Source: Limonium bicolor
Lineage: Eukaryota; Streptophyta; Magnoliopsida; Caryophyllales; Plumbaginaceae
Direction: 5' to 3'
Length of the DNA stretch: 64,000 nucleotides
Assembly: GCA_023374045.1 (NCBI GenBank)
Contig: CM041780.1
Location: 91,291,627-91,355,626 of the forward strand
Shown: positions 1-11,699 of the stretch, in pieces
Numbering within the stretch: position 1 is the first letter of the stretch
Layout: every line of letters begins with the position of its first letter
Program-made: the position numbers and the translations under genes
The notes under the pieces: generated by a model
Database searches by the model: none
The model's input: only the letters and a program-made list of their open reading frames with translations
What the model was told of the DNA's origin: nothing

Positions 1-91
1 CTGTTTCTGAATGATTTTGTGGTTTCGATGGTCTTGTGATAACTATTAATGTTGTGAGTAGCAAAACAAAAGATTAGGGCAATGTTTGTGC

Positions 92-342
92 CGACCGACC
101 TAGCCGACCGACCCACTCTGGGTCGGTCTTGCGTGATTTTTCACAGAGGCGACTTACTGGAATGGACCAACCCATAACATCCTGGGTCAGTCTGGCCAAA
201 AATTTTCAAAACCAACATTCTGGAACCGACCGACCCACAGACCTGGGTCCGCCCTGGGTCGGTCTGGCTAAAATTTTACAGAACCTAACTTACTGGAATC
301 GACCGACCCAGAATCCTGGGTCAGACCTAGGTCGGTCGGGTC
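92..342. repeat. Tandem hairpin array, GACCGACCC type
   Basis: Three to four hairpin modules with stems such as GACCGACCC/GGGTCGGTC, spaced about 65-73 bp. Each new module is preceded by a version of TTACTGGAATCGACC and followed by an A/T-rich run (aaaatttt). The stems are better kept than the spacers. A TATA-like stretch follows at about 375-386. The same module occurs in the 3' LTR of this element (3615-3784) and, in reverse orientation with another stem sequence, in solo LTR G (53964-54358). Confidence 0.75.
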
Positions 343-780
343 AAAAATTTTGAAAAAAAAAACGAAAACACAGCGTTTTTATAAAAAATCGATTTTCCCC
401 CTTTTTCTTTTCCTCTTTCCCCTACCCAACCCGTCTTCAACCCCCGATACCCCATACTCCTTCCTCGTTCTCTCGCACAGCACCACAAGCCACTACTCCA
501 CAAACACCACCGCCAGTTCTTCCGACCGCCCACACCCATCGCCGCCCCTCCCTGCCGCCGCGACGCCACTACCAGGCCGCACCACTGTTCGGCCACCCGC
601 AGCGACATCAACGCCAACGAGCCAGCCACCTCAACCCAAAATCCCTAAGTTCCTAAATTTCCCTCAATTTCGTTTTGTCCGATTTTGTGTCCAAATCCGA
701 CAAATTCTTGCTCCAATCTTCTACAAAACACTAAGGTATGTTAATCTAACCCTAATTCTTCAATTTTTGAAGTGTTTCAG
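343..780 (+). promoter_or_regulatory. Promoter/leader-like stretch with intron-like segment
   Basis: Downstream of the hairpin array lies a TATA-like run (tttttataaaaaatc, about 373-387), then a C/T-rich leader of about 250 bp like a plant 5' untranslated region. At 736-780 there is an intron-like block with GTATGT donor, internal CTAAC and TTTCAG acceptor. No convincing protein is encoded; the 159-aa open frame here is low-complexity Pro/Ser/Thr. It could be a displaced LTR leader or captured host promoter. Function is inference only. Confidence 0.3.
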
Positions 781-1273
781 CAAGTTATTACACTTTGGGT
801 TAGATTTAGTGCGAACCAAACGGGCCTAAGCCCAAACTTTGTGTTTTTTGATGATTAGGAATTAGGGATAGTCTATTATTGTTAATTATGGGGTTTGTAT
901 GCCAAGTGAAGTTGAACATGGAGAAAATGGGTGGTTTTTACATGAAACTCATGCTAAATATGCTAAGTTCGATAATGCCATAATTTACTTTGTTTGCTTC
1001 CGTTTAATCACACCAATGGCTTGGCGAAAATTGCTGGATGATTTGTGAGTGTATTTGATCTCTAATTGCCAAGGGTAGTGCATTTTTTGGATTGAATTTT
1101 GGTGTGGCTCTAGTGACCCTATTTGGTGATTAGTAAGCATTGCTGGTAGTGAACTTGGTAATGGTGAGATGATTAATGAGAGTTTTGGTGAACTTCTTGG
1201 TGACCTCTTGGTCCATTTGCGGACGTTCTTAGAACTGGGAAAAGGGTAGAAAAACAGGGGAGACTCTTCCCAA
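781..1273. other. Non-coding retroelement interior, nothing recognised
   Basis: A/T-rich sequence with stops in all frames. I see no motif, repeat or RNA gene. It lies between the leader-like stretch and the degenerate ORF of the Tat/Athila-like element. Confidence 0.4.
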
Positions 1274-2079
1274 TGTCAATGGCCAGCGCATCTGCATCAC
1301 CATGGAGTCCTTTCTATGCTACTTCCGACTCCCGGTCGAGGACCTTCAATACACCACCCTCATCTTTGTCGGCGATCTTGGCGCTCACCGGAGGCACTAC
1401 TTGAACACCCTCCCTGTCCAGTGCAGAAAGAAGAATCAGGCCGGGACAGATGTTCAGGTCACCATGACCCTGAACATGGTCAGTGACCCAGTGAGGAGGG
1501 TCATGCTCGCGGCCTGCTTCGCCACAACATTCTGCCAAGGGACAACAAAGATCTAAACTCCATGGACTGCTATATGATGGACTATATGGTAGCCCCAGAC
1601 CCATACCACCCTCTCTCTCTCCGGGCTGATGTTCCGCCACCTACATCACATTGTGAAGCAGAAGAGTCTCATCATTTGGGCTTCCCCACTTCCTGCACAA
1701 CCAGATTGTCCACCAGGGCATGTTGGCTGCTGGCGAGGCTGTGTCAAACCCCATGGACTTCATTCATGGCTACGCCATGCAGAGGATGGGCTTCTCTTGG
1801 GACGGGGTGACTTGGCAGAAGGGGATGGTAGAGGAAGATCAGCCGAGTGCCGGTTCCTCCTCCTCCGGACTAGCAGCTCCCAGCGACCCACTCCTTGCTC
1901 TACCCCACCACCGCCAGATATTATCTCTCGGCAGGAGTTTGAGGAGCGCATGGCAGCTTATCAGCGCGAGATGCAGGCCGAGATGGAGGCTAGGATGCAG
2001 TGCATGTGAGGAGAGTTCCGACCTGATGCTCCCCCACCTTAGTAGCCAGTTCATGATGTCGGATGCCCGAGTCTTATAG
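1274..2079 (+). pseudogene. Degenerate 3' ORF of the Tat/Athila-like element
   Basis: A run of overlapping open frames in three phases (main pieces 1302-1556, 1629-2009, 1720-2079) is more GC-rich than its surroundings and appears to be one reading frame broken by small indels and a stop at 1553. The middle part is moderately hydrophobic. The last part has a Ser-rich stretch followed by a charged, Met/Glu/Arg-rich segment (about 1930-2009) that could form a coiled coil. Its place upstream of the G-rich block and polypurine tract fits the extra ORF or the end of the coding region in Tat/Athila elements. I do not recognise a catalytic motif and assign no function. It is surely non-functional as it stands. 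Confidence 0.45.
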
Positions 2080-2084
2080 TCCAA

Positions 2085-3280
2085 AACTGTTATGTTGAGT
2101 TTAGAGATTGGTTCTGTTTATGTCATCTAAACTTCTTTTCATTTAGCTATCTCGTACTTTATTTTCGACCTAACCTTTATGTTTTATGTACCTTTTGGAT
2201 ACTATGTATTAGACTCATCTCTGAGTCTCCTTTTGAAAACTAACCATGGGCTTTTTGAGTATTCCTCGGAATCCTGTTACGCCTAGTTTATTTGTCTATG
2301 CATTGTAGATACATACACAATGAAAACAAGCACTCCCGAGGCTGAGTAAGACACATGCAAGAGGAACTCTTGCAAAAAAATTCCTTGGTCCCGACTTGTC
2401 ATCGTCGGAGCTAGCGCTTCAACGACCCCGGACATCTCAAGTGTGGGGGAACCCTTCGCCCAATTCACGTCTTATCAGGGGAGTACTAGTTCTCTCAATA
2501 CTTAAACGATGCTTTACATTTTTTTGTACTCTATGTTGGTGCTTCGAAAAGGTCTTCTGTTTGTTTTCCCCTTGAGTTTTGCTTTGAACAATGAGGACAT
2601 TGTCCTATTCAAGTGGGGGGAACGACCTTTTCTTTTTGGTGCACTTCTCAATCTCCTTATACATATCTATTGCTGCCATGAAGAAGTTACATTTATATTA
2701 AGCAAGTCTTTCCATGAATTCTTTGAACTTTCCACCAAATTTTCCAAAAAGTTCTCTCTTGAGGAGCAATTAATTGTGGTGCTCCATAAATCCCTTTCTT
2801 GGTGAATTTTTATTGCTTAGGGGTTCTTTCTAATCTTCTCATCTAGGATTGCTAAGGGGTGTTTCCTCGTGAAAATTTTTAAAACAACTTGAGAGACACC
2901 ATAGGTAACCAACAAATGAGAGTTGAGTGTTCTTTAAAGCAATGCAAAATGCCAAATTATCTCTACTCATCTCTTGTTGCAAAAGTGAATCAAATGCAAA
3001 TCTCTATTTTCCTTTTGTTTTTCCTCAATGCCCATTCTTGAGAGAAGTTGGCCATGGTAAAAGTTCTCAAAGTTCCAAAGATCTTTAAGCACTTGGAAAC
3101 ACTCTAGATCATACCCCGAAGCTCTATATTTTTATTTGCCCTAAGCATACCCATGTTACCATGAGAAGGTTGGTTGCACTCCTCTTAAGATTTTTTACAA
3201 TTTTGCTCACTTAAATTCAAGAATTCATCTAAACACTTGCTTGCTATAAATGTTCCTTCTTGCTGTGATTCCTAGATAAT
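2085..3280. other. Non-coding 3' interior of the Tat/Athila-like element
   Basis: Non-coding. A G-rich block preceded by gacattgtcc occurs at 2599-2622, a signature often seen between the last ORF and the 3' LTR of Athila/Tat elements. The 98-aa open frame at 2509-2805 has no recognisable domain and is treated as chance. Confidence 0.4.
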
Positions 3281-3319
3281 TTTGCTTGAGGACAAGCAAA
3301 TAGATAAGTGTGGGGGAGT
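3281..3319 (+). promoter_or_regulatory. Hairpin plus polypurine tract (plus-strand primer)
   Basis: TTTGCTTG and CAAGCAAA form a perfect 8-bp stem with an AGGA loop at 3281-3300, followed by the polypurine tract gtgtgggggag directly before the 3' LTR. The tract would prime plus-strand DNA synthesis. The hairpin at this place is a recurring feature of Tat/Athila elements. Confidence 0.7.
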
Positions 3320-3614
3320 TGATAAGTGGTGAAATAATGTTATTTTAAGAGCTTCATTCACCTTCATTTTATTGGGTTCATAACTTATTTCACCACTTAA
3401 TAGACTGTTTTTGTGATTAATAGTGAACTTATAGAGTTTGATCTCTGATAGGTAAAAGCTCATTTTGAGCATACTTTTGGATTCTGTTTGAGCTAGTGGC
3501 ATGCATCAACAGCATCCCCTTCTCTCCAGCTTTTCAACGCCGCAAACGGGGAGCAATTCCGAGCCACAGTGAAGATTTTAGACCCCGTGCAAATTAGGCA
3601 AATCTCTGGAGCAT

Positions 3615-3784
3615 GACCGACCCACTCTGGGTCGGTCGGATTGTTCATCCTGGAGCCCAAGCTACTGGAATCGACCGACCCATGAGTCTGGATCGGACGT
3701 GGGTGGGTCGTACTTAAAGTTGCTCACGTGCCTTCTTCTTCGGAGGCTGACCGACCCACAGGACCGACCCAGTCTGGGTCGGTT
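3615..3784. repeat. Hairpin array within the Tat/Athila-like LTR
   Basis: Two clear hairpins with GACCGACCC/GGGTCGGTC stems (from 3615 and near 3756-3784) and a diverged middle unit (3662-3708) preceded by TACTGGAATCGACC. The units sit just upstream of a TATA-like run, so they may lie in U3. Confidence 0.7.
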
Positions 3785-3901
3785 GGACAGAAAATTTGCC
3801 CAGATCTGTGTTTTTAAAAGCTGATTTTTGGGGATTCTACTCTCATTCTACATTCCACACACTTAGAGACTGAAACAAGGAGAGAGAGACGATTTTGAGG
3901 G

Positions 3902-3975
3902 AGAAAAGAAGAAGAAGAAGAAGAAGAAGAAGAGAAGAAGAAGAAGAGAAGGAAGAAAGAAGAGGAAGAAAGCTT
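3902..3975 (+). repeat. GAA/GAAGA microsatellite
   Basis: Purine-only simple repeat inside the LTR leader. It creates the false Ser-rich open frame on the minus strand. Confidence 0.9.
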
Positions 3976-4712
3976 TCCTTCTCCAAGCTCAACCACCTTC
4001 AACAATGGCTTTTTTTTTCTCTCTCTCTCTTTTATGTATCTCTATGGCTGAGTAGATCTATTTAGCACTTTGGGATGGGGATTTGAACTTGAACCCTCTA
4101 CTAGCTTGTAAACCCTACTTCATTAATTATGATTTTTTTCTCTCTCTGTGCATTTAATGCTTTAACTTGATCAATATGGCATTTATGGTGATTCCCAACA
4201 ACACAAGACTTTGAGTTGGGGGTTGTGACCCAGAGGAGAGAGAAACCCTAGATTTGCTAGCTTGATTAGTTGGTGAAATTTGGGGCTATTTTGTGGACTT
4301 GAAATTAATGTTATCTAGTGATTTGAACTCCTCTTGATTCGAGATTTGAGAATATCTAGGTAAGAGTTGGCTCTTCCATGACTTGGAAGGTCATTACAAT
4401 AATCCAAATAGACAATTTGAGTGAAAGGGGTTTATAAGTGAAGTTGGGGTGAATTTAGGTGGTAATAACCATCCTAGGGTGCTTTCCATCCAAAACCTTA
4501 ACAACCTATTTTGTTTCCATATTTAAGTTGCAGTTTTTCTTGAACAAAACCATTAAGCTTGCCACCGGCTAAACCCCCTTTTTACTTATTTATTGTTTCG
4601 TTACCGAATACCGAAGCTAGGGAGATAGATAGTCAATTTCCTGGTGGAACGACACTCATTACTACTACTTCGATTGGGTCCACTTGCCCATATTTGTGAT
4701 ATTGACTTGCAC

Positions 4713-7552
4713 ATATAAGTGAGTTATGGCAAAATTTTAGTAGAAACTAAGTGTTTAAGGTGGCTTTGTAAATTGGAGAACCTAGGTGTTCATTGGGTTG
4801 AGTTGAGTTGGTTAATCACCATGAAATGGTAGTGATGAAGGATATTTGGAGGTGCAAAATCTGTAGCAAAATAGTGTATAAGTGCCTTGGAATTTTGGAG
4901 AGAAACTAGGTTGTAAAGCCTTGGAGGAAATGGAGGATGGACTTGGGTACAGTTAATGCAAGTGTCTAGGAAGGATTTGGAATGGTCAAAATGAGTGAGA
5001 ACAAAGTGTAAACCACCAAGAGGAAGTTAGAAATGCAAAGTGTGCAAAGTACAAAAATATAAGAATGAAAATGTAGAAATTAAGCAAATATGGAGGTAAG
5101 GATTGGACTAATGATTTGAGGAGATTTAGAACATGATTAAGAGTGTTTTAAGGTGTTAAACATGTAGAAAACTTATGGAAAGATTAAGGAATGATTAGGT
5201 GTGGATTAAGGTTGGAATTGGGGTTGACAATTGACATTGTAGCAGCTTTTTAGTAGAGTCCGCGACTTAGGGGCCGGACCAAGTCCCGGGACCAAGCATA
5301 AAAATGCCCTGAGTGTTGAGAAATCAGGTGGTCCGGGACCCTAGTCCAGGACAGGACCCGGACCAAGCAAGAAAAGTGGCCGAGAGTAAGGATAAGTATT
5401 GGTCCGGGGCTTTGGGTCCGGACCAAGTCCCGAACCACCCTCGGAATGTGACGAAAGTGGTTTTAAGGCATTAGAAGGTGGGGGATTGATTGGTAATGGT
5501 TTTAGATAATGTTTAGGAGTTTTTGGTGACTTGTAAAGGTCCTAAGAAGTATAAAAAAGTGCTAGAAGTGAGTGAGAAGTAAGAACTTAAGTTAACAAGA
5601 ATAAAGATAAAGTTAACGGGACAACGGGGTAAGTACAAGAGTGATATTCATTTATCTACCGCGAGGTAATGATGTTAATAGAACCATTTGACATGTAATC
5701 AGTGATTCGAGAGTATGACTCGAGGAACATGAGGTGACACGGTAAAGCTAACCCATCGTGAAAGGTATGATTTTCTCATGCCCTGTATGCTAACGCGGTT
5801 ACGCTGATTTGTGTGCTTGTGTGCCGGTTTAATCATCAAGAAAGCATGAAAATGATTTTGCATTTGATATGTGTGTCTTGATGCATGATGAATGAACTAA
5901 CCATTCTTGAATGAGTGCGTGGTCTAAACGAGTGTTAGAGACCGACTCATAGATGAGTATGATTGGTTAGTGACTCGTAGAAAGAGTCGTTTCGCAAAAT
6001 AACAAAAACGTGGAACACACGCGAAAACTATGAACCAAAAATAACGATAATGCAAACCTATGAACTCACTAAAATGTGAGAGAATTGTACGGGATTAGTA
6101 AACTCCCGATAACGGTTAGAGAACCGAAATGAACAATCCACAAAATAATCAATAGTGGAAAGAAATGTTGAAACCTCTAATAAGAGATTGGTATAGTTCA
6201 AGACATGAACTTTTGAATGAAGTAAAAGAATGATAAGGGACCATCAAACTCCCTTAGAAGAATATTCGACCTACAATATGAGGACCGACCAGTATAAGAA
6301 AATGTCTCGAACATAAAAGTATTCAATAAGTTGGGGAAACCCTTAAATCTGAACATACTAGACATTGAGAAATTTCCTAAGCTATTGGATGATATCGAGA
6401 GAGATACTTCTATGCTAATCTTTATGATTATAAAATAACTCGAGAGAGGAGTATTTGGGAAATTGAGTAGTCCGGTAGAGATACGGACGTTTGAGAATTT
6501 GAGGAGCTAAGAGTATAATTCCGTTTGATAGTCGAACCTTCCCACCATGCTAGACCTAGAGTAGGGTCGAAACCGGGGAAGTAAGACTTGTATTTGAAAG
6601 CCCGGTGGTAAGTCTTGTGTTTGACTATGCCCGGAGGTCATGGGTAATGACTTAAAAGAAACCTTTGAGAATTTGATAATGGGATTGAGAATTTGATATT
6701 GAGAATTGAGATTTGAGTTAGAAACTTGGGAATTGAGCATTGAGTTGAGAATCGAGAACTTGAGAGTCGAGGATTGAAATTGGGTATTGTAGAACTTGAA
6801 TCGAGATTGAGTATAAGAGGGCTTGAGTAAGAGTAACCCAAGAGAATGGGTAAGACAAGGACTAAAGACTAAGGCACAGTGTGGTAGAAACCCTCAAGGC
6901 CTAAGAGTAAATTAATTTGAACTAACAACCTTGATGTGTTTGCTAGGGATTGTATTCCTTGTTTGGATGTTGATTACTTGTGTTAGTGTACATATATAAT
7001 GTATTGCTATCTTGCATGATGATTGAATTAAAATGAATCCCATGCTCTCGATAAAGTAGTCGGCGTACCCCCGTTAGCATGCGGGGTATGCAAATTTCAT
7101 GCCAACAATTTGCTGAGCCCCTAGGGGCACCGTTTTTATTTTACAGGTACGTGAAGCCGAATACCGTTCGAGAGTAGGACGGGGTTGCTACTTAAGCATG
7201 GGTAGTTAACTTGTGTACTGTTGTATTTATAATGTAATTGTTGGGTTGTAAGACCGATATGTTATCACCAAGTTTGGGCATTGTAGTAGACTCGGTATAG
7301 AATCGAATTGAGGTTGTACTGGTATTGTATTTGAATTGGATAAGGAATGAAAAGTATTGTATTTGTTTAGTACTCGGTATACAAGTCATCAGACCGATAG
7401 TAGAGTTATATTTGGATTTGGCCTTGTTAGTCACGTGGGTGACTAACGGCATTGTATCGACACCGATTGTTGAAGTTGAATTCCGCTGCCTTGTTATTAG
7501 TAATTGAGACGGATTAGGAGATAATGGCTTGATTATCGGTAGGGGTGTTACA
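4713..7552 (+). mobile_element. Element A, 3' part of the 5' LTR
   Basis: Related to the LTRs of element B: both contain a GGTCC/GGACC hairpin array, the palindrome GCCCCTAGGGGC (7117-7128), a 'ccgttcgagagtaggacgggg' type segment near 7166-7186 and the end GGGGTGTTACA (to 7552). The first part of the LTR is missing because the Tat/Athila-like element interrupts it. A primer-site-like sequence follows. A is more diverged from B than the two B LTRs are from each other, so it is an older insertion. Confidence 0.75.
5258..5438. repeat. Hairpin array in the element A LTR
   Basis: Three modules about 72 bp apart with GGTCCGGG/CCCGGACC-type stems, more degraded than the matching arrays in B (26387-26568 and 35758-35939). 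Same place in the LTR as in B. Confidence 0.7.
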
Positions 7553-8970
7553 AAAAAGTGATATCAGAGAGAAGTATCGCTCTAATGGTTGAAATACCGA
7601 GTTAGGAATTAGAGACTTAGGGCTAAGCGTTGAGTGTTAGCGTGAGAGGTACGCTAGATAGGAACCTCCGGGTGAACCAGAAACCTATAATAACCATACC
7701 CGCCCTCCACATCCCCCGGTATAACGTTGGGAGAAGAACGCCAGAGAGATAGAAAAACCTCTCATACTCGGGTAAACTCGATCTGGCTGTTGTAAACAAA
7801 TTTTGTAAGAGAAAGAACCTGTTATACGGTAGATTCCGAGAACCAGAAATCCCGAAGACAGTTCCCGTTTGAACGACAGTAATCACACTTAATAGCAGAA
7901 GATGGAGAATCCTATCCGCAGGATAATGGAATTTGCGGCAGTATGGGGCGACATGCTTCGCAGTTGCAAGAGAACCATGCGTAGCCGACAAGAAGGAAAG
8001 CACAAACCGCGCAATGAAGCAAAAAGGCGGAGTAACCAAGCCCGAGACAAGAGAGTCTGCGGATTGCAAACACTTGATAATACCGTCAACGGTATACAAA
8101 CCGACTAAGGGATTAGTCAAGGTTGGATAACTTCAAACCTACAACGCCAAGAGGCCATAATATCCGGATATCATAGTCCAGACAACTATGAGAGTATTTA
8201 TGAACTTACACCAACAGGACTACGACGTAGCTCCTAAGGATTAGTCAAACCTCGGTAACCATCGTAAAGGCGTGGGAACGAGCAACGAAGCAAGGTACAC
8301 GGAGTACCTCAAGGATCGGGAAAGCACCTAAATTAATGACAACCGTGTCAAGGACGCTGAGAGGCTACTCAGGAAATAGATCACTAAGATCAAAAGATCG
8401 AAGGAAGATCCAATAAAACCACCAAATACGGATGGAAACAATACCGTAAACGGTATATGTTAACCTGAAAACTGACATACTCGTGCACATGCCAAGGCAA
8501 GTGCAGCAACAACATGGCTATTGGAAAACTATTAATGACCAACAAGTACCACTAGGACGAGGAAGCAAATATTAGGATCACCAATCCTAAGAATTTGAAG
8601 AAGGAAGCCTTGGAAAGGCCTAACAGCCTGACCATGTATGAAGAACATACCAGACAGCGAGAAAACTAGACTTGGTTAAGACCTCAGACATGACAAACAC
8701 CATGAAAATTTTCTTTCCAACACAAACTTTTCTTTTTTAAACCTCAGATTTTTAAAACCAAACCAGAGAATCACGGTAAGTTATCATAGAATGATACAAG
8801 AGGAGTTGACAATAGAATACTTCACTTAGGCGTGTGACGAGCACTGCGAGTGTACCCAAATACGGGATGTGGGACAACCGCACTCCGAAGGAGCTTATGG
8901 GCCTGACAGACCATTTGTGAGTTAGTCAGGTAAGTGGTAACGTGCCAATAAGGTACCCCACGTATGTATA
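7553..8970 (+). mobile_element. Element A interior, left part
   Basis: Starts with a decayed primer-binding site (gtgatatcagag) and a half-kept hairpin (atcagag...cgctct). It is colinear with the non-coding interior of element B from 28693 on, for example the segments near 7600 and 28770 and near 8870 and 30060. There is no gag or pol. The 165-aa minus-strand frame at 7623-8120 is not preserved as a protein in B and is rejected. Interrupted at 8970 by the copia element. Confidence 0.7.
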
Positions 8971-9695
8971 TGTTGAAGACTTAAGTTTTGCAGATGATTG
9001 CCCCCTCAGTCAAAGTAGCGTTGCAGAGAAACTTGGCGCGATACAGAAAGACGTTACACTGTCACAGCTTGAGTACCTCTGCAGAAACATCTGTCCGTGA
9101 ATTCCTATATGCCAAGAAGCTCGACGCTACTAAAGTGGCTGCAGAAATCTCGGATAGTTGGGAGCGCTAGCAAACGTGAGAACGTGACGCACAAGGAGCT
9201 CCATAACTCCGATACTTGCAGAACCAACCCAAGGAGCCGTTTTACTTGAAGACTTTACCGAAGATTTAGGATATAGTTGACAAGTATATAAGCATACGGG
9301 TGTAATTAGTTTAGGTGTACATTCGAGATTATCTAGAGAGAAACACAGCCTTTGAGAGAGAAAATATTCTTGAGAGATCTTAGTGAGATAGTGTCAATTA
9401 GCTTAGGTATTTATTACCTAGAGAGCACACATAGAACATTCCCCTTTACTCCTTGTTACGCATTGATCAAAGCCGAGAGTAGAGCGAGTGTTGGATGAGA
9501 CAGAGTACCTCTGTCGAATCCCAAGATAGGAAGCTAGGTTGTAATTCACATTGAATTTCAATAAAAGCAAAATCCTATCTTGTCAATTTAAAACAAAAGC
9601 TTCGCGTTATTAGTTTCTGCATACACTTATTCTTCAAGCAGAGTTGGTCTGAGACTAACACCTCAGACCTACTCGGTCAGCACCCGATCCCATCA
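8971..9695 (+). mobile_element. 5' LTR of the copia element
   Basis: TGTTGAAGAC start and CCCATCA end. It holds a leader-like stretch and a polyadenylation-type aataaaa at 9559. The 60-aa open frame inside it is not coding. Confidence 0.92.
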
Positions 9696-9697
9696 AG

Positions 9698-9709
9698 TGG
9701 TATCAGAGC
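9698..9709 (+). promoter_or_regulatory. Primer-binding site, initiator-Met tRNA
   Basis: TGGTATCAGAGC two bases after the 5' LTR, complementary to the 3' end of plant initiator methionine tRNA and the standard primer site of copia elements. Confidence 0.92.
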
Positions 9710-9735
9710 CTGCGTTGGCTGACAAATCTCTCAAA

Positions 9736-10919
9736 ATGGCGGAAATCTCAAACACCAACAACAACAACAGAATGCAAGTGGAGAATCCAAAGCTAACTTC
9801 CCAAACTACAACATGTGGAAAAACGAGATGGAGTCACACCTCCAGTCCTTGAATCAACAACTCTGGACGGTAGTGACGAAAGGCAATTTCCCAGTACCTG
9901 AAGGGAAAGATCCCAGCTCCTATACTGCTGAGGAGCGCAGATGCGTTGAGCTAAATGCCCAAGCCGTACGAGTCATCTACACCAGTCTCTCTCCACCCGA
10001 AAGAAGAAGAGTGTATCACATCAAAGTAGCCAAAGACATCTGGGATCACCTTCGAGCTGTTCACGAAGGAAATACTGAGCTTCGAAAGTCAAAAATACAA
10101 GAACTGAAGATGGACTACGAAAACTTCGTAGGAAAGCCTGGAGAATCCCTCAGCGACATGCTTGCTCGATTCACTGAACTCACTGCTACTATGGAAGAGC
10201 TGCAGATTGGAGAGTCAAATGAAAATATCAACAACAAATTTCTGGATAGTCTGGGTGAGGAATGGACCGAGAGCGTTATCTCTACGAAGGCGTCCAAAAG
10301 TCTAGAGAAATGGACTTTGACTGACTTGGGATCCTATCATCAGTCCATCAACAAATACAAGATGAATATCAAAAATAGAGGTAATACTTCTCACTCAAAC
10401 CATGCTGTTTCGTTTTCCAACATGAATCAAGCTTTGCAGGTAAAGACTACATCCAGCCAGACAGCAGCTCACCAGAATGAATCATTCCACTATGACACTA
10501 CCTCTCCAAATCAGGATTTAATCCAGCAGCTTTGGGACACTCTGATTGACGGCATAATAGAGGAAGGATCAGCGAACACCTTCGAAGGTATGGCCATGCT
10601 GGTCAAGAACTTTAAGAGATTCATGCGAGATCGATCAGAAAGGAACAGTCCAAACAGGTTCAGCCAAAATCAAAACCGACAATATCAATCCTACAACCGT
10701 AATCAGCAAGGTACTACGGGAACTAGAGACCGAGTATGCTTCAAATGCCTGAAGCCAGGGCACTACGCTAACAACTGTCCTCTCAAGAAGAAAGATGATC
10801 GTGAGCAATCATCACTAATAGCAAATTCAGCATGGGGAGACTCTTACTCAGAAGAACCTGAGATGGGAACGTCAAGCCTAATCTGCCTCATGCCAGAGTC
10901 CCTCTTCAAAGGTAACTGA
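9736..10919 (+). pseudogene. Copia gag polyprotein, frameshifted near its start
   Basis: Capsid/nucleocapsid protein that would form the retrotransposon particle. The likely start ATG at 9736 leads into an AAC/CAA microsatellite; from 9813 the frame that matches copia gag (NYxxWKxxM motif, then the helical UBN2-type capsid domain) is in another phase, so an indel in the microsatellite has broken the frame. From there 368 residues are open. A CCHC zinc knuckle (C-x2-C-x4-H-x4-C) lies near 10735-10780, followed by a basic stretch. The frame ends at TGA 10917-10919. Confidence 0.85.
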
Positions 10920-11628
10920 ATATTTCTCAGACTCATGTGCTATTCCCTCTTTAGATTTATCTACTTACTACATCGACCCAAATCATCCTGAATTTGAATT
11001 AACTGAAGAACAAGAAAGAATAGCCTCTCTTTATGAAGAAATTCTTGTGCTAAAAGGTCATGTCAGCAACGATCGTCTTAAATTGCAAAAATCTGAAGAA
11101 AAGGCCGAAAAACTTGAAAAAGAGTTAAGAGACGCTCACAACCTCATCAACTCCTTACAAACCCAAGTTTCTTCCCTACAGAAAAATTGTTCAAAAATTC
11201 CATAAAAATTCTTCAAACCAATCACCTTTGTTCGTGAGGTTGCTGCAATGCAAAAGCCAAAATTCTTTGAAAACGAACTCCGTGAGTCAAAAGAAAGACA
11301 AGTTCGACTTGAGAAAGAGGTCGATTCCCTGAATATCGCTCTTAAAAAGGCACAGATGGAATCGGTCTCATCATCTAATCCTCCTCATTGGCTGAGAAAT
11401 AAAGGCAAAGTTAATCTGCCAAAAATAGCCACAAAACCCAATAATCTTCAAAGAAGGAAACTCCAAAAAGAAAAATTTGAAAACAAATTCCGTTGGCAAA
11501 AGAAGTACGTTCATCTACCTTCCTTACTAATTTGTGGTTACTGTGGCTACGACGGACATATTCACTCATCGTGTCATAAGCTTGGCAAAGATTTATCTTT
11601 TAATATGCAACGTTTATACTCTGTCTAA
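10920..11628 (+). pseudogene. Copia gag-pol linker: coiled coil and second zinc knuckle
   Basis: Two open pieces in different phases (to about 11203, and 11248-11628) encode charged Glu/Lys/Leu heptad-like sequence that should form a coiled coil, followed by a basic segment and a second CCHC knuckle (ICGYCG...H...C, near 11530-11575). A long coiled-coil gag extension with a second knuckle before protease is typical of SIRE/Maximus copia elements. The stop near 11202 and frame changes break it. Confidence 0.75.
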
Positions 11629-11699
11629 AGCACGACATGGTTATAGCTCTCTTTCAAAGAGGGAACCCAAGTTCGCCTGGGTTCCCAAGTCTAACTTTT

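Larger units (their letters stand above)
1..4712 (+). mobile_element. Tat/Athila-like Ty3 retrotransposon, 3' half
   Basis: The window opens inside this element. Visible parts are a degenerate 3' ORF, a long non-coding stretch with the 'guanine-rich block' signatures typical of Tat/Athila elements (near 2618 and 3310), a polypurine tract and a 3' LTR beginning TGATAAG. The 5' LTR, gag and pol would lie left of the window. Sequence right of about 4713 belongs to the LTR of element A, so this element appears to be inserted in the A 5' LTR. The right boundary is uncertain by some 20 bp because the left target duplication is not in the window. Lineage is inferred from LTR start, polypurine tract and layout, not from pol. 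Confidence 0.6.
3320..4712 (+). mobile_element. 3' LTR of the Tat/Athila-like element
   Basis: Begins TGATAAG immediately after the polypurine tract, with the same start as solo LTR E read on the minus strand. It contains a hairpin array (3615-3784), a TATA-like run at about 3806-3814, a purine-rich GAA repeat and, near 4640-4700, a segment like the end of Tat LTRs. The right end is placed near 4712 (ttgca or gcaca) with an uncertainty of about 20 bp. Confidence 0.55.

Noticed and set aside
350..829. 159-aa Pro/Ser/Thr-rich ORF
   Set aside because: Low-complexity C/T-rich leader sequence, includes the hairpin edge and an intron-like block; no domain.
3814..4005. Ser-rich minus-strand ORF
   Set aside because: Translation of the GAA microsatellite.
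7623..8120. 165-aa minus-strand ORF
   Set aside because: Lies in the non-coding interior of A; the homologous part of B (about 28770-29280) does not preserve the frame, and no motif is seen.
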